Shown here in pieces: positions 1 to 11,261 of a stretch of DNA of 64,000 nucleotides. The position numbers and the translations under genes were made by a program. How positions within the stretch are numbered: the first letter of the stretch is position 1; each line of letters starts with the position of its first letter. The DNA lies in NCBI RefSeq assembly GCF_009617585.1, contig NZ_WIXI01000046.1, forward strand, positions 124,001 through 188,000. Reading direction: 5' to 3'. Under the pieces are notes generated by a model, which was not told the DNA's origin, did not search any database, and saw nothing but the letters and a program-made list of their open reading frames with translations. Origin of the DNA: Endobacterium cereale (lineage in GTDB: Bacteria; Pseudomonadota; Alphaproteobacteria; Rhizobiales; Rhizobiaceae).

Positions 1-176
1 GCACGTGAAAGGTTGAGTTCACCGGCGATCACCGGCTTCACGTCCTCCGGCACATAACCAAACTCCGCCTGGATCGCATGCAGGATCGGCAGCAAAGGGC
101 CTTCGAGATGTTTGTGTTCGCGTACGATATCGCGCGAACGCTCGGCCATATCGGCCGCAGCGAGATGCATGTTCAT
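1..176 (-). CDS. fdsG: Formate dehydrogenase gamma subunit (N-terminal part, cut by window edge)
   Basis: Only the first 58 codons lie in the window. They begin with an ATG at 176, preceded by a good ribosome site (GGGAGGC, 183-189). The segment reads as the start of the NuoE-like [2Fe-2S] gamma subunit of soluble NAD-dependent molybdenum formate dehydrogenases: residues 25-40 contain EGPLLPILHAIQAEFG and are followed by YVPEDV, typical of FdsG/NuoE N-termini. The cluster-binding cysteines would lie beyond the edge. FdsG passes electrons from formate oxidation toward NAD+ in the cytoplasm. It is probably the first gene of an fdsGBACD-type operon running off the left edge, downstream of a LysR gene. 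The symbol is inferred from the N-terminus only. Confidence 0.75.
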   Translation of the reverse strand, partial: MNMHLAAADMAERSRDIVREHKHLEGPLLPILHAIQAEFGYVPEDVKPVIAGELNLSR

Positions 177-265
177 TCGTCAGCCTCCCAACCGACTTCA
201 GTTCATGCAAGCGAGATGCCTTCTGCCGGAGCAGACACACACCCTCCTCCGCTTACATTTGCAAA

Positions 266-330
266 GTTTCGCAGCAGGTTAGGCGAAGGGTCAATAGGAC
301 GATTACGTTACGCGATAGAACATTTCTATC
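266..330 (-). promoter_or_regulatory. Candidate fds operon promoter with LysR-type operator
   Basis: Reading the minus strand there is a -35-like TTGACC (289-294), a 17-nt spacer, and a weak -10-like CGAAAC (266-271). Upstream, at 314-330, is a perfect inverted repeat GATAGAA-CAT-TTCTATC containing ATAG-N7-CTAT, a form of the LysR T-N11-A box. Its centre is about 63 nt upstream of the predicted transcription start, where LysR-family recognition sites normally lie. The repeat overlaps the stop codon of the LysR gene, so a 3'-end hairpin is an alternative reading. Confidence 0.45.
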
Positions 331-1222
331 AATCCGGATCGATAACGCCGAGATTGCGCGCCTCGTGCAACAGCGCCGAAACCAGCGGCGTGAACGGCTC
401 ACGATGCGTGGCGACGAGGCCGACAACGTGGCTGGCCTTCGGCTCGACGATGGGAATAGTGCGGATCTGCGCCGAAAAACCGAATGATCGCGCGACGTTA
501 CGTGGCATGATGCTTGCCCAGCGACCGGTGCCGACATGCGCCAGCAGTACGACCATGGAATTGGATTCCAGCATGGTACGCACATCCACACCGGCGCTGG
601 CGAGATGCTGGTTGATGATACGGCGGTTCTGGTTGTCCGGTGTGAGCAGGCATAGGCGCAGCCCGGCCATATCCTTCCAGGTCACTTCTTTGCGATCGGA
701 CAGCGGTGTGCCCTCTGACGTGACCAGCGTATAGTGTTCGGCATAAAGCGGCACACTGGTGACGCGACCGAGCGGTTCGTTATCGAGATAGGTCAGGCCA
801 GCATCGATTTCGAAGTTTTCCAGCTGGCTCAGCACCTGCAGCGACGTGCGGGAGACGACAGAAAATGTCACTTCGGGATGTTTGGCCTGAAACGGTTCGG
901 TCAGTTTCGGGATCATGGCCAGCGCCGTCGGGATCGCGGCCAGCCTTATATGCCCGGCCAACCCTTTACGGGCGGCCCGCATTTCCTCGCGCATCGTGCG
1001 GGTATCGCCGACGATACGGCGCGCCCATTCCAGCACACGCTGGCCTTCAGGAGTAAGGCCCTGGAAACGCGATCCGCGCACCACCAGACCGACACCAAGA
1101 TTTTCTTCGAGTTGCCGGATCGCCGCCGACAGCGTTGGCTGGGAAATACCGCATTCTTCCGCCGCACGTCCAAAATGCTGCTCTCGCGCCAGCGCAATGA
1201 AAAATTCCAGCTTGTCGATCAT
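329..1222 (-). CDS. LysR-family transcriptional regulator, probably of formate dehydrogenase
   Basis: This 297-residue protein has the LysR layout: an N-terminal winged helix-turn-helix (residues 1-60, with FGRAAEECGISQPTLSAAIR as the recognition region) and a C-terminal periplasmic-binding-like effector domain (about 87-290). The ATG at 1222 is preferred over an upstream TTG (1237) because GGAGGG at 1229-1234 sits just before it and family proteins start close to the helix-turn-helix. It lies 152 bp upstream of fdsG in the same direction, the position of regulators beside bacterial formate dehydrogenase operons. Control of fds is inferred from this placement; the effector is unknown. Confidence 0.85.
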   Translation of the reverse strand: MIDKLEFFIALAREQHFGRAAEECGISQPTLSAAIRQLEENLGVGLVVRGSRFQGLTPEGQRVLEWARRIVGDTRTMREEMRAARKGLAGHIRLAAIPTALAMIPKLTEPFQAKHPEVTFSVVSRTSLQVLSQLENFEIDAGLTYLDNEPLGRVTSVPLYAEHYTLVTSEGTPLSDRKEVTWKDMAGLRLCLLTPDNQNRRIINQHLASAGVDVRTMLESNSMVVLLAHVGTGRWASIMPRNVARSFGFSAQIRTIPIVEPKASHVVGLVATHREPFTPLVSALLHEARNLGVIDPD

Positions 1223-1291
1223 GGCCACTCCCTCCAAACAAGGGCTAGCCGGTTCTGCTTCTCAATTCAACAGCTTGCAATTGCCATAGGA

Positions 1292-2224
1292 TCAGAGTTG
1301 CAGCGCATCCGTAATGCGTTTGAGAACGTCAGCACTATGCTTCAGCGCTTCATGCTCGTTCTGCGAGAGATCGGGAAGCATGTCCGCAACTACACCATCG
1401 GCACCAATGACGCGCGGCAGGGACAGCGCCACTTGCTCGAAGCCGGCAACATGATCCGTCACCAGCGACACCGTCAGCACCGCCCCTTCATCACGCGCAA
1501 TCGCGCGCACGATGCGGGCGATACCTGCGCCGATACCATAGTAGGTCGCGCCCTTGCCCTCGATGATCTTGTAGGCGGCATTGCGGACATTGTCGTCGAT
1601 GTCGGCGCGAACTGCTTCTGTCAGGGGCGAACCGATCTGCTCGGCAAAGGATGCAAGATCGACCGAACTGGCACGGGCACTTTCCCAGACCAGAACCTCG
1701 CTGTCTCCGTGTTCACCGATCACATCCGCATGGATCGATTGCGGCGAGATGTTCAGATGTCGCGCGATCAGGCTGCGAAATCGTGCGGTATCGAGAACCG
1801 TGCCGGAGCCGATGACGCGCTGTGGCGGCAAGCCGGACAGACGCTGGGTGATGAAGGTCATGGCATCGACTGGATTGGATGCGACCAAAAAGATTGGACT
1901 GCTGACAACAGCCAGAACCTGCCCGACGATCTGCCGAAACACTTCCGTGTTGCGGCCAAGTAGCTCAAGCCGCGTCTCTCCCGGTTTCTGGCTGGCACCG
2001 GCCGCAAGAATAACGATACCGGCACCGGCGAGATCCGCATATCCCCCTGCCCTCACCCGCGTTGCCGACATGAATGGCACGGCATGAGCGATATCCTCCG
2101 CTTGGGCTATAGCCAAAACCTCGTTGCGGTCGATAATGACGACCTCGCTGGCATAACCGGTGATAGCAAGCGCAAAGCCCACCGAACTGCCGACCATGCC
2201 TGCACCGATAATACCGACCTTCAT
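1292..2224 (-). CDS. ldh: L-lactate dehydrogenase (NAD-dependent)
   Basis: The 310-residue protein belongs to the LDH/MDH family. It has the Rossmann motif GAGMVGSS (7-14), the mobile-loop segment ASQKPGETR (77-85), DTARFR (145-150) and the catalytic histidine in EHGDSE (H172). Q79 occupies the specificity position that is Gln in lactate and Arg in malate dehydrogenases, which points to pyruvate/lactate; the true mdh of this window has Arg there. The start at 2224 is chosen because the Rossmann fold begins immediately and GGAGTG precedes it at 2232-2237. It is followed by the LysR gene 69 bp on and preceded by the catabolic unit 94 bp upstream, so co-transcription with either is uncertain. 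The physiological role could be lactate use or fermentation. Confidence 0.88.
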   Translation of the reverse strand: MKVGIIGAGMVGSSVGFALAITGYASEVVIIDRNEVLAIAQAEDIAHAVPFMSATRVRAGGYADLAGAGIVILAAGASQKPGETRLELLGRNTEVFRQIVGQVLAVVSSPIFLVASNPVDAMTFITQRLSGLPPQRVIGSGTVLDTARFRSLIARHLNISPQSIHADVIGEHGDSEVLVWESARASSVDLASFAEQIGSPLTEAVRADIDDNVRNAAYKIIEGKGATYYGIGAGIARIVRAIARDEGAVLTVSLVTDHVAGFEQVALSLPRVIGADGVVADMLPDLSQNEHEALKHSADVLKRITDALQL

Positions 2225-2318
2225 CCAAAACACTCCGTGATATCTGATCCCGAACATAGGGCAGATGACGATAAAGTCTTTGATTTACAGTGGTGCGCCA
2301 TATGTAGTGCATGACATG

Positions 2319-3443
2319 TTACGAAATTTGGGTTTCCTTCAGCCGATCCTCATCCAGCACGACACCAAGCCCCGGCGCTTCGCCCAGCTCCAGCCAACCT
2401 CGTTTGTGGGCCAGCGGCGCGGTCAATGGAAAATCCCGGCGTGCTTCGCTCCATTCCGGACTGTCGTAAGGATATTCAAGGAAAGGCGCGTCCCCCGCCC
2501 CGGCCGTCAGATGCGCGTTGGCAAGAACACCGATGCCATTGGTCCAGCTATGCGGGGTGAAGGTCATGCCGGCCTCACGCGCCTGATAAACCAGACGCCG
2601 GCAGCCGGTGATCCCGCCAACCAACGCCACATCCGGCTGGATGACATCTAAAGCCCGCTTCTCGATGAGTTCGCGAAACTCATAAAGCTCGCGAGTCATC
2701 TCCCCGCCGGCAATGCGGACGGACGTTGCTTGCCTGAGTGCCCTCATGCCTTCGAGATCGGACCGGTGCAACGGCTCTTCCATCCAGTAGATACCGAGCC
2801 GTTCCAGTTCCTTGGCCACGGTCAAAGCGTCCTTGAAGCTCCATGGCAATGTCGTATCCCAGGGCATGCGCCAACCCTGATTGCAGTCGACCATCAGGTC
2901 CAGCCGATCGCCGACACGGGCGCGAATTGCCTCCAGTGCCTTGACGTCTTCACGCCGGCTTAAACGCCCTCCAGCAGATGAGGAGAAGCGCACCTTCATC
3001 GCGACAAAACCGTCATCTAGATAATGCTCAGCCTGCGCGGCCATCGCAGCCGGTTCACGCAACACACCGGAAGACGCGTAAAGCCGGACACGATCGGCAC
3101 GACCGCCGAGCATTCGCCAGACCGGTTCGCCCGTTACCTTGCCGGCGAGATCCCACAGCGCCAGATCGAGCGGCCAGCAGCGGCCATAGTGAAAATTGAT
3201 GTGCGACAGGACCTCGTAATGTCGTTCCAGATGGCGCGGATCATGACCGATGAAGAGATCCTCGTGTCCCTCGAAACCTTTCATGAGGTCGCCGGAACCA
3301 ACACCCTCACGCCCGTCTTCATCACGCACACGCACAATGGTGGCATCGAAATGGTGACGTGGCCGGCCATCCCAACTCGCCTTGAAGGGCGGATCGAGCG
3401 GCAAGCGGTGGTGCGAGATTTTGATCGATGCGATGCGGCTCAT
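2319..3443 (-). CDS. Mandelate racemase/muconate lactonizing enzyme family protein (acid-sugar dehydratase-like)
   Basis: This 374-residue enolase-superfamily protein has the capping domain first and the barrel from about residue 125. Visible active-site elements are K150-V-R152 at the end of strand two, metal ligands D186 (VDCNQ), E222 (MEEP) and E248 (GGEM), and the D271/H298 pair (IQPDV and TPHSW) that defines the mandelate-racemase subgroup. Members abstract the alpha proton of a carboxylate, usually to dehydrate an acid sugar or epimerise an acid. The substrate cannot be read from sequence. It lies 6 bp downstream of the aldehyde dehydrogenase gene, so the two are almost certainly co-transcribed. 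Confidence 0.8.
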   Translation of the reverse strand: MSRIASIKISHHRLPLDPPFKASWDGRPRHHFDATIVRVRDEDGREGVGSGDLMKGFEGHEDLFIGHDPRHLERHYEVLSHINFHYGRCWPLDLALWDLAGKVTGEPVWRMLGGRADRVRLYASSGVLREPAAMAAQAEHYLDDGFVAMKVRFSSSAGGRLSRREDVKALEAIRARVGDRLDLMVDCNQGWRMPWDTTLPWSFKDALTVAKELERLGIYWMEEPLHRSDLEGMRALRQATSVRIAGGEMTRELYEFRELIEKRALDVIQPDVALVGGITGCRRLVYQAREAGMTFTPHSWTNGIGVLANAHLTAGAGDAPFLEYPYDSPEWSEARRDFPLTAPLAHKRGWLELGEAPGLGVVLDEDRLKETQIS

Positions 3444-3449
3444 ATGCCC

Positions 3450-4949
3450 TCACCCGAATTGCTGCCAGATCGTTTTGTAATCGCAATATTTGTCGATCGC
3501 ATGCACCGAACGATCCCGCCCGAAACCGGATTGCTTGAAACCGCCGAAAGGTGTGGCAAAATTCGACATATCATAGGTGTTGATCCACACCGTGCCGGCA
3601 TGCAGCGCTTCGGAAAACCGATGTGCCCGATCCATGTCTCTGGTGAACACAGCGCCAGCCAACCCATAGATCGTATCGTTGGCGATCCGCAGCGCCTCCT
3701 CCTCCGTATCGAAGGGAATTGCGGCCAGCACCGGCCCAAAGATTTCCTGGCGCGCAAGGCTCATGTCATTGGTCATGTCCACGAACACACCGGGCGAGAT
3801 GTAATAACCACCAGTCTCCGACAAAACCCGTTCGGCACCGAAAGCACGCCTCGCCCCTTCCCTCTCCCCGGCAGCGATCAGCCCAAGCACCTTGTCCATA
3901 TGACCCTGCTCGACCAGCGCGCCGATCTGCGCCGAAGGCTCGAAAGGGTGGGCGAGCATGATATCGTTTCTGGTCACAGCCTCGATCTTTTCGATCAGTC
4001 TTTCCTGAACCGAGCGCTGGACTAAAAGACGCGTAGAAGCATGGCAGGTTTCGCCGGAATTGTAGAAACAGCCCCAGGCCACGGCGGAAGCGGCCGCATC
4101 GAGATCGGCATCCGCGAACACGACGAGCGGCGACTTGCCGCCAAGCTCCAGTGCGACCCGCTTGATATTGGACTGCGCGGCATACTCCATGATCAGCTTG
4201 CCGACCGCTGTCGAACCGGTAAATGCGATCATGTCGACATCCATATGCAGGGCGAGCGGCTTACCCGCCTCCTCACCATAACCGGTGACAACATTGAACA
4301 CTCCGGGCGGCAGGCCGGCCTCGACAGCCAGAGATGCAAGGCGGATGGCCGACAGGGACGATTGTTCAGCCGGCTTCAGCACCACCGAATTGCCCGCCGC
4401 GATCGCCGGGCCAAGTTTCCAGCAATCGATAATCATCGGATAGTTCCATGGCGTGATCGCCCCGATGACACCGAGCGGCACTTTTCGAACCAGCGCACGT
4501 GCATTTGGCCCGGTCGGAGCGATCTCATCGTAGAGCTTGTCGATCATCTCTGCATAATACTGGATGCCATCCGCACAAAGCCGCACATCGACGTTCAGCG
4601 AGGCAAGCACCGGCTTGCCGACATCGAGCGTCTCCAGAAGCGCCAGTTCCTCGGCATGAGCGCGAATGAGCTTGGCCCAGCGCAGCATGATCCGCTTCTT
4701 TTCCGAAGGTTCTTTAAGCCGCCATACGCCGGCTTCGAACACCTTGCGAGCCGACAGAACTGCCGCCTCGACATCCGCCGCCTCGCCTCGCGCCAGCACC
4801 GCCCCTGGCTTGCCGTCCATGGGTCGGGGACGCACGAATGTCTTACCGGAAACGGCATGACGATGCTCGCCATTGATAAAGCATCGGCCTTCCAGACTGA
4901 GAGAAACCAACCTGGCTTCCCAATACTCCCGTGTATAGGTTGCCGTCAT
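3450..4949 (-). CDS. NAD(P)-dependent aldehyde dehydrogenase
   Basis: This 499-residue protein is a full-length aldehyde dehydrogenase that oxidises an aldehyde to a carboxylate. Catalytic residues fall at their canonical places: N169 in TPWNYP, the general base E268 in LELGGKSP, and the nucleophile C302 in NSGETCHAS. The nucleotide-binding turn FTGST is at 243-247. The overall pattern resembles the betaine-aldehyde/aminobutyraldehyde group, but the substrate is not determinable. Its ATG overlaps the stop of the alcohol dehydrogenase by one base (TGATG at 4947-4951), implying translational coupling. The pair could convert an alcohol to an acid in two steps. Confidence 0.9.
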   Translation of the reverse strand: MTATYTREYWEARLVSLSLEGRCFINGEHRHAVSGKTFVRPRPMDGKPGAVLARGEAADVEAAVLSARKVFEAGVWRLKEPSEKKRIMLRWAKLIRAHAEELALLETLDVGKPVLASLNVDVRLCADGIQYYAEMIDKLYDEIAPTGPNARALVRKVPLGVIGAITPWNYPMIIDCWKLGPAIAAGNSVVLKPAEQSSLSAIRLASLAVEAGLPPGVFNVVTGYGEEAGKPLALHMDVDMIAFTGSTAVGKLIMEYAAQSNIKRVALELGGKSPLVVFADADLDAAASAVAWGCFYNSGETCHASTRLLVQRSVQERLIEKIEAVTRNDIMLAHPFEPSAQIGALVEQGHMDKVLGLIAAGEREGARRAFGAERVLSETGGYYISPGVFVDMTNDMSLARQEIFGPVLAAIPFDTEEEALRIANDTIYGLAGAVFTRDMDRAHRFSEALHAGTVWINTYDMSNFATPFGGFKQSGFGRDRSVHAIDKYCDYKTIWQQFG

Positions 4950-6094
4950 CAGTGCGACCTCGGAAGCGACATAATGCTTGCCGCAAAACGTTCGACGTCG
5001 CCGTCACTGACATCCCGAACCGTCGCACGTCGCATCGGCCGGTTTTCTGTCGCCCGCATTTCGGTGGCGAGATCATCTGCGGAATAGGCATCGAACGCAG
5101 CCGGCAGCGCTCGCCTGATATCGCAGCGATCCATCAGGTCACTGACAAAGGTGGGCAAATCTTCCGCGGATTTTAAACCAACCGCCCTGGCGGCGGCATC
5201 CAGTTCCGCTGTTTTGGCAGCAATCAGCCATGGCAGCGTCTCTTCAAAAGCCAGCGCTGTAGCAAGACCATGATGGATCGGCGCTAACCCCGCCAGCGCA
5301 TGACTGATATTATGTGCAATCGCCGTACCGCAATTGTCTATAGCGATGCCTGCATAACAGGAGCCGAGCAAGACCCTGCCACGCGCGTCGAGATCGGCCG
5401 GAACCTTCACCGCCGTCTCCAGCGCGCCGCCGACCAGACGCATCGCCTCGTGAGCGTAAAGCTGAGCGCCTGTGTGGGTATTGCGATTGGTTGCGGCTTC
5501 GAAGGCATGAATGAAGGCATCCATGCCGCACCATGCCGTCAGATGCCGTGGCAGCGTGATCGTCAGGGCCGGATCGAGAATGACCAGATCAGCCTTGGTT
5601 TCAGGCCCCCATATCCAGAGTTTCTTGCCCTCGGGGCCGGTAAAGATATTGGTCGCCGAAGTCTCCGAGCCGGTACCAGCCGTCGTGGGCACCGTGATCT
5701 TTTTCAAGGGATTTTTTGGCAGCGGTCCGGCGGCAAGCGCATAAGACATCGGATCCTGCCCGGACGCCGCACAGCAGGCGGTGATCTTTGCGATATCGAG
5801 CGCCGAACCACCACCGACGCCGATCACCAGTTGCGCACCGCGCGCGGCACGCATGGCCGCCTGTAAATGGGCAAGCTTTGGCTCACCGGCAAAGTCCGCG
5901 AATAAGGAGGCGATGATGCCATGCGCGCGCAAATCATCGATCAGCCGGTTGGCCAGTCCAGATGCAGCCAGAAAGCTGTCCATGACCACGAGCGCCCGAT
6001 CAATATCGCCGAGCGTGACGGCAGCCGCTCCGATTTCGGAAAATGCGTCCGTGCCAAAACGCATGTCTGGAATGAAGGAATTGGAAAACATCAA
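4949..6094 (-). CDS. Iron-containing alcohol dehydrogenase
   Basis: The 381-residue protein is a group III (Fe-dependent) alcohol dehydrogenase. It shows the dinucleotide-binding GGGSALD (94-100), TTAGTGSE (137-144), and metal ligands D192 and H196 in MDAFIHAFE, H265 in SHALAG and H275 in IHHG. It is the first gene of a three-gene unit with the aldehyde dehydrogenase and the enolase-family enzyme. No transporter or dedicated regulator lies in the unit. The atpC terminator hairpin sits in the 131-bp upstream gap, so the unit should have its own promoter in or after that gap. Confidence 0.88.
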   Translation of the reverse strand: MMFSNSFIPDMRFGTDAFSEIGAAAVTLGDIDRALVVMDSFLAASGLANRLIDDLRAHGIIASLFADFAGEPKLAHLQAAMRAARGAQLVIGVGGGSALDIAKITACCAASGQDPMSYALAAGPLPKNPLKKITVPTTAGTGSETSATNIFTGPEGKKLWIWGPETKADLVILDPALTITLPRHLTAWCGMDAFIHAFEAATNRNTHTGAQLYAHEAMRLVGGALETAVKVPADLDARGRVLLGSCYAGIAIDNCGTAIAHNISHALAGLAPIHHGLATALAFEETLPWLIAAKTAELDAAARAVGLKSAEDLPTFVSDLMDRCDIRRALPAAFDAYSADDLATEMRATENRPMRRATVRDVSDGDVERFAASIMSLPRSH

Positions 6095-6165
6095 TGCTAC
6101 CCGCCCCCATGAAGTGACGGCATCAACATGCCTGATCGGTCAGGATGCGCAAGACGGCAAATTCC

Positions 6166-6196
6166 GCAAAAGAAAAAGGCGACCCGAAGGCCGCCT
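6166..6196 (-). terminator. Rho-independent terminator of the atp operon
   Basis: On the minus strand the sequence forms GGCGGCC-TTCG-GGTCGCC (one G-T pair, UUCG-type loop; 6178-6195) followed by TTTTTCTTTT. It lies about 30 nt past the atpC stop codon and 72 nt before the next gene. Confidence 0.85.
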
Positions 6197-6225
6197 CATC
6201 ATTTGATCTGAACTGGTGTGCAGCC

Positions 6226-6633
6226 TCAGGCCGCGACAACCGTGTTGTTCAGATGCGTCAGTTCGGCAAGGAACTGCTCGAGCTTTGTCTTGTGCTCGTC
6301 GCTGTCGGCGTTGTCGATTTCCTTCTGGGCGTGCTCGATACGCTTCTGCAGCGTGTCACGCGTCACAGTCTGAAGAGCCATCGCCGATTCGGCGAGCAGC
6401 GTGCAGCCTGTCGGCAGGATATCGGCAAAGCCGCCGAAAACGACGTATTTTTCCGTCTGGCCGGAAGCAAGCTTCACGGTCACGACGCCCGGCTTGATGG
6501 TCGTCATCGTCGGTGCGTGATTGACCAGCACCGTCATCTCGCCGAGGGTCGCCGGAATAACGACTTCCGTCACCTGTTCGGAGACGAGAAGGCGCTCGGG
6601 CGATACGAGTTCAAAATTGAAGGTGTCGGCCAT
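6226..6633 (-). CDS. atpC: ATP synthase F1 subunit epsilon
   Basis: The 135-residue protein is the epsilon subunit of F1, part of the central rotor stalk and an intrinsic inhibitor of ATP hydrolysis. The N-terminal beta-sandwich (residues 1-85, FNFELVSPERLL, GEMTVLVNHAPTMT, KYVVFGGFADI) is followed by a short helical domain. It is the last gene of atpHAGDC, 77 bp after atpD, with a hairpin in the gap and a strong terminator behind it. F0 genes are elsewhere, as is normal in alphaproteobacteria. Confidence 0.97.
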   Translation of the reverse strand: MADTFNFELVSPERLLVSEQVTEVVIPATLGEMTVLVNHAPTMTTIKPGVVTVKLASGQTEKYVVFGGFADILPTGCTLLAESAMALQTVTRDTLQKRIEHAQKEIDNADSDEHKTKLEQFLAELTHLNNTVVAA

Positions 6634-6669
6634 GACGGTCCACTTTCAGATGATGTTGCAGGCAAGAGC

Positions 6670-6696
6670 CGACGGCGCATTTCTCACGCGCCGTCG
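6670..6696 (-). repeat. Intercistronic hairpin between atpD and atpC
   Basis: Perfect 9-bp arms CGACGGCGC (6670-6678) and GCGCCGTCG (6688-6696) flank a 9-nt loop. There is no T-run, so it looks like a message-stability or attenuation element rather than a terminator. Confidence 0.6.
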
Positions 6697-6710
6697 AGGC
6701 GTCAATCAGA

Positions 6711-9073
<2,363 letters not shown>

Positions 9074-9103
9074 CCGTTATCGGTCCTCGGGCTAGTTCCG
9101 GTT

Positions 9104-10633
9104 TCAGGCGAAAGACTTGGCGTAGGCGTCGAGCGCGGCCTTCAGCTTTGCCTTGGTGTCGTCGGAGACCTGCTTCTCGGTGCGGATCGCATCGAGGATA
9201 GGCTTGCCTTCGCCACGCATGTAGGACAGCAGGCCCTGCTCGAACTTGCCGACGTCGGAAACCGCGACCTTGTCGAGGTAGCCGTTGACGCCTGCGAAGA
9301 TCACGGCAACCTGTTCTTCCGTCTTGAGCGGCGAGAACTGCGGCTGCTTCAGGAGTTCCGTCAGGCGCGCACCACGGTTCAGCAGGCGCTGGGTCGAGGC
9401 GTCGAGGTCGGAACCGAACTGGGCGAAGGCGGCCATTTCGCGATACTGGGCAAGCTCGCCCTTGATCGAACCGGCAACCTGCTTCATGGCCTTGATCTGA
9501 GCGGCAGAACCAACGCGCGAAACCGACAGACCGACGTTAACGGCCGGACGAATGCCCTGATAGAACAGGTCGGTTTCAAGGAAGATCTGGCCGTCGGTGA
9601 TCGAGATCACGTTGGTCGGAATGAAGGCAGAAACGTCGTTACCCTGCGTTTCGATAACCGGCAGAGCCGTCAGCGAACCGTTGCCGGCATCGTCGCCCAT
9701 CTTGGCGGCGCGCTCGAGAAGACGCGAGTGAAGATAGAAAACGTCACCCGGATAAGCTTCGCGGCCCGGCGGGCGGCGCAGCAGGAGCGACATCTGACGG
9801 TAAGCAACAGCCTGCTTGGAAAGGTCGTCGTAACCGATCAGGGCGTGCATGCCGTTGTCACGGAAGTATTCGCCCATGGCGCAACCGGCGAACGGTGCGA
9901 GGTACTGCATCGGAGCCGGATCGGAAGCCGTCGCAGCAACGATGATCGAATACTGCAGGGCGCCGCGCTCTTCCAGAACCTTGACGAACTGGGCAACGGT
10001 CGAACGCTTCTGGCCGATAGCGACATAGACGCAGAACAGCTTTTCGCCGTCCGGGCCGTTATCGTGGATGGCCTTCTGGTTCAGGATCGTGTCGAGAATG
10101 ATGGCGGTCTTGCCGGTCTGACGGTCACCGATGACAAGCTCGCGCTGGCCACGGCCAACCGGGATCAGAGCGTCGACAGCCTTGAGGCCGGTCGACATCG
10201 GCTCATGAACCGACTTGCGCGGAATGATGCCGGGAGCCTTGACGTCGACGCGCGAACGGCGGGTCGCATTGATCGGGCCCTTGCCGTCGATCGGGTTGCC
10301 GAGCGCGTCAACAACGCGGCCGAGCAGTTCCGGACCAACCGGTACGTCAACGATGGCGCCAGTCCGCTTGACGGTGTCGCCTTCCTTGATCGAACGGTCG
10401 GAACCGAAGATCACGACGCCGACATTGTCGGCTTCGAGGTTGAGTGCCATGCCGCGGATGCCGCCTGGGAACTCGACCATTTCGCCAGCCTGAACATTGT
10501 CCAGACCGTAAACGCGGGCAATACCGTCACCGACGGAAAGCACCTGGCCGACTTCGGAAACTTCGGCTTCCTGGCCGAAATTCTTGATTTGATCTTTCAG
10601 AATTGCGGAAATTTCCGCGGCGCGGATGTCCAT
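9104..10633 (-). CDS. atpA: ATP synthase F1 subunit alpha
   Basis: The 509-residue non-catalytic alpha subunit of F1. Visible features are the N-terminal membrane-proximal segment, the Walker A motif GDRQTGKT near residue 170, and the C-terminal [16 protein letters not shown] helices. It forms the alpha3beta3 hexamer with AtpD. Its ATG shares one base with the atpH stop (TGATG at 10631-10635), so translation is probably coupled to atpH. Confidence 0.98.
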   Translation of the reverse strand: MDIRAAEISAILKDQIKNFGQEAEVSEVGQVLSVGDGIARVYGLDNVQAGEMVEFPGGIRGMALNLEADNVGVVIFGSDRSIKEGDTVKRTGAIVDVPVGPELLGRVVDALGNPIDGKGPINATRRSRVDVKAPGIIPRKSVHEPMSTGLKAVDALIPVGRGQRELVIGDRQTGKTAIILDTILNQKAIHDNGPDGEKLFCVYVAIGQKRSTVAQFVKVLEERGALQYSIIVAATASDPAPMQYLAPFAGCAMGEYFRDNGMHALIGYDDLSKQAVAYRQMSLLLRRPPGREAYPGDVFYLHSRLLERAAKMGDDAGNGSLTALPVIETQGNDVSAFIPTNVISITDGQIFLETDLFYQGIRPAVNVGLSVSRVGSAAQIKAMKQVAGSIKGELAQYREMAAFAQFGSDLDASTQRLLNRGARLTELLKQPQFSPLKTEEQVAVIFAGVNGYLDKVAVSDVGKFEQGLLSYMRGEGKPILDAIRTEKQVSDDTKAKLKAALDAYAKSFA

Positions 10634-11199
10634 CAGCCAACCTCTTTCAGTGCAAGCTTAAGGGTGGAAAGTTTGGTGCGAAGGGAAGTGTCGATCTGGC
10701 GCGAACCAACCTTGACGATCAAACCGCCGAGAAGCGACGGGTCGACAGTCACATTGATGGTGACATCCTTGCCAGTGACGCCCTTCAGCGCCGTCTTAAG
10801 TTCTTTGTCCTGCGCTACGGTGAGCGCATGCGCCGAAGTGACTTCGGCAACAATTTCGCCGCGGTGAGCTGCAGCAATTTCACGGAACGCGCGGATCATG
10901 CCCGGCAGCGCAAACAGGCGGCGATTGCCGGCAACGACCTTGAGGAAGTTGGAAACAACTGCACCAAGAGCAGCCTTTTCGGCGATCGCCGTTACGGCAG
11001 CCCTCTGCTCCTGCGAAGAAAAGACCGGGCTCACCACGAGGCGGCGCAGGTCTTCACTTTCATCAAGCATCGCCTGAAAACGGTCAAGATCGGCAGCAAT
11101 CTGTTCGATTGCATTGGACTCAACAGCCAGCTCGAAGAGCGAGGATGCGTAACGTTCGGCAACGCCGGAAATACGCTGGGATGTGTCAGCCACGGGCAC
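10633..11199 (-). CDS. atpH: ATP synthase F1 subunit delta
   Basis: The 188-residue delta subunit connects F1 to the F0 b-subunits (peripheral stalk). Motifs include [12 protein letters not shown] near the N-terminus, [10 protein letters not shown], and the C-terminal [20 protein letters not shown] and LRTKL. The start is placed at a GTG at 11199 (V-P-V-A-D-T), matching rhizobial homologues that begin MPVADTS, with AGGGA upstream at about 11203-11207. A longer reading from the ATG at 11217 is possible but lacks a good ribosome site. It is the first gene of the F1 operon. Confidence 0.95.
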   Translation of the reverse strand: MPVADTSQRISGVAERYASSLFELAVESNAIEQIAADLDRFQAMLDESEDLRRLVVSPVFSSQEQRAAVTAIAEKAALGAVVSNFLKVVAGNRRLFALPGMIRAFREIAAAHRGEIVAEVTSAHALTVAQDKELKTALKGVTGKDVTINVTVDPSLLGGLIVKVGSRQIDTSLRTKLSTLKLALKEVG

Positions 11200-11261
11200 G
11201 AATTCCCTGATTATCATCCAAGCGGAAGGCCTGTTTTGAGCAGTCCAACAAACGCTTGAAA

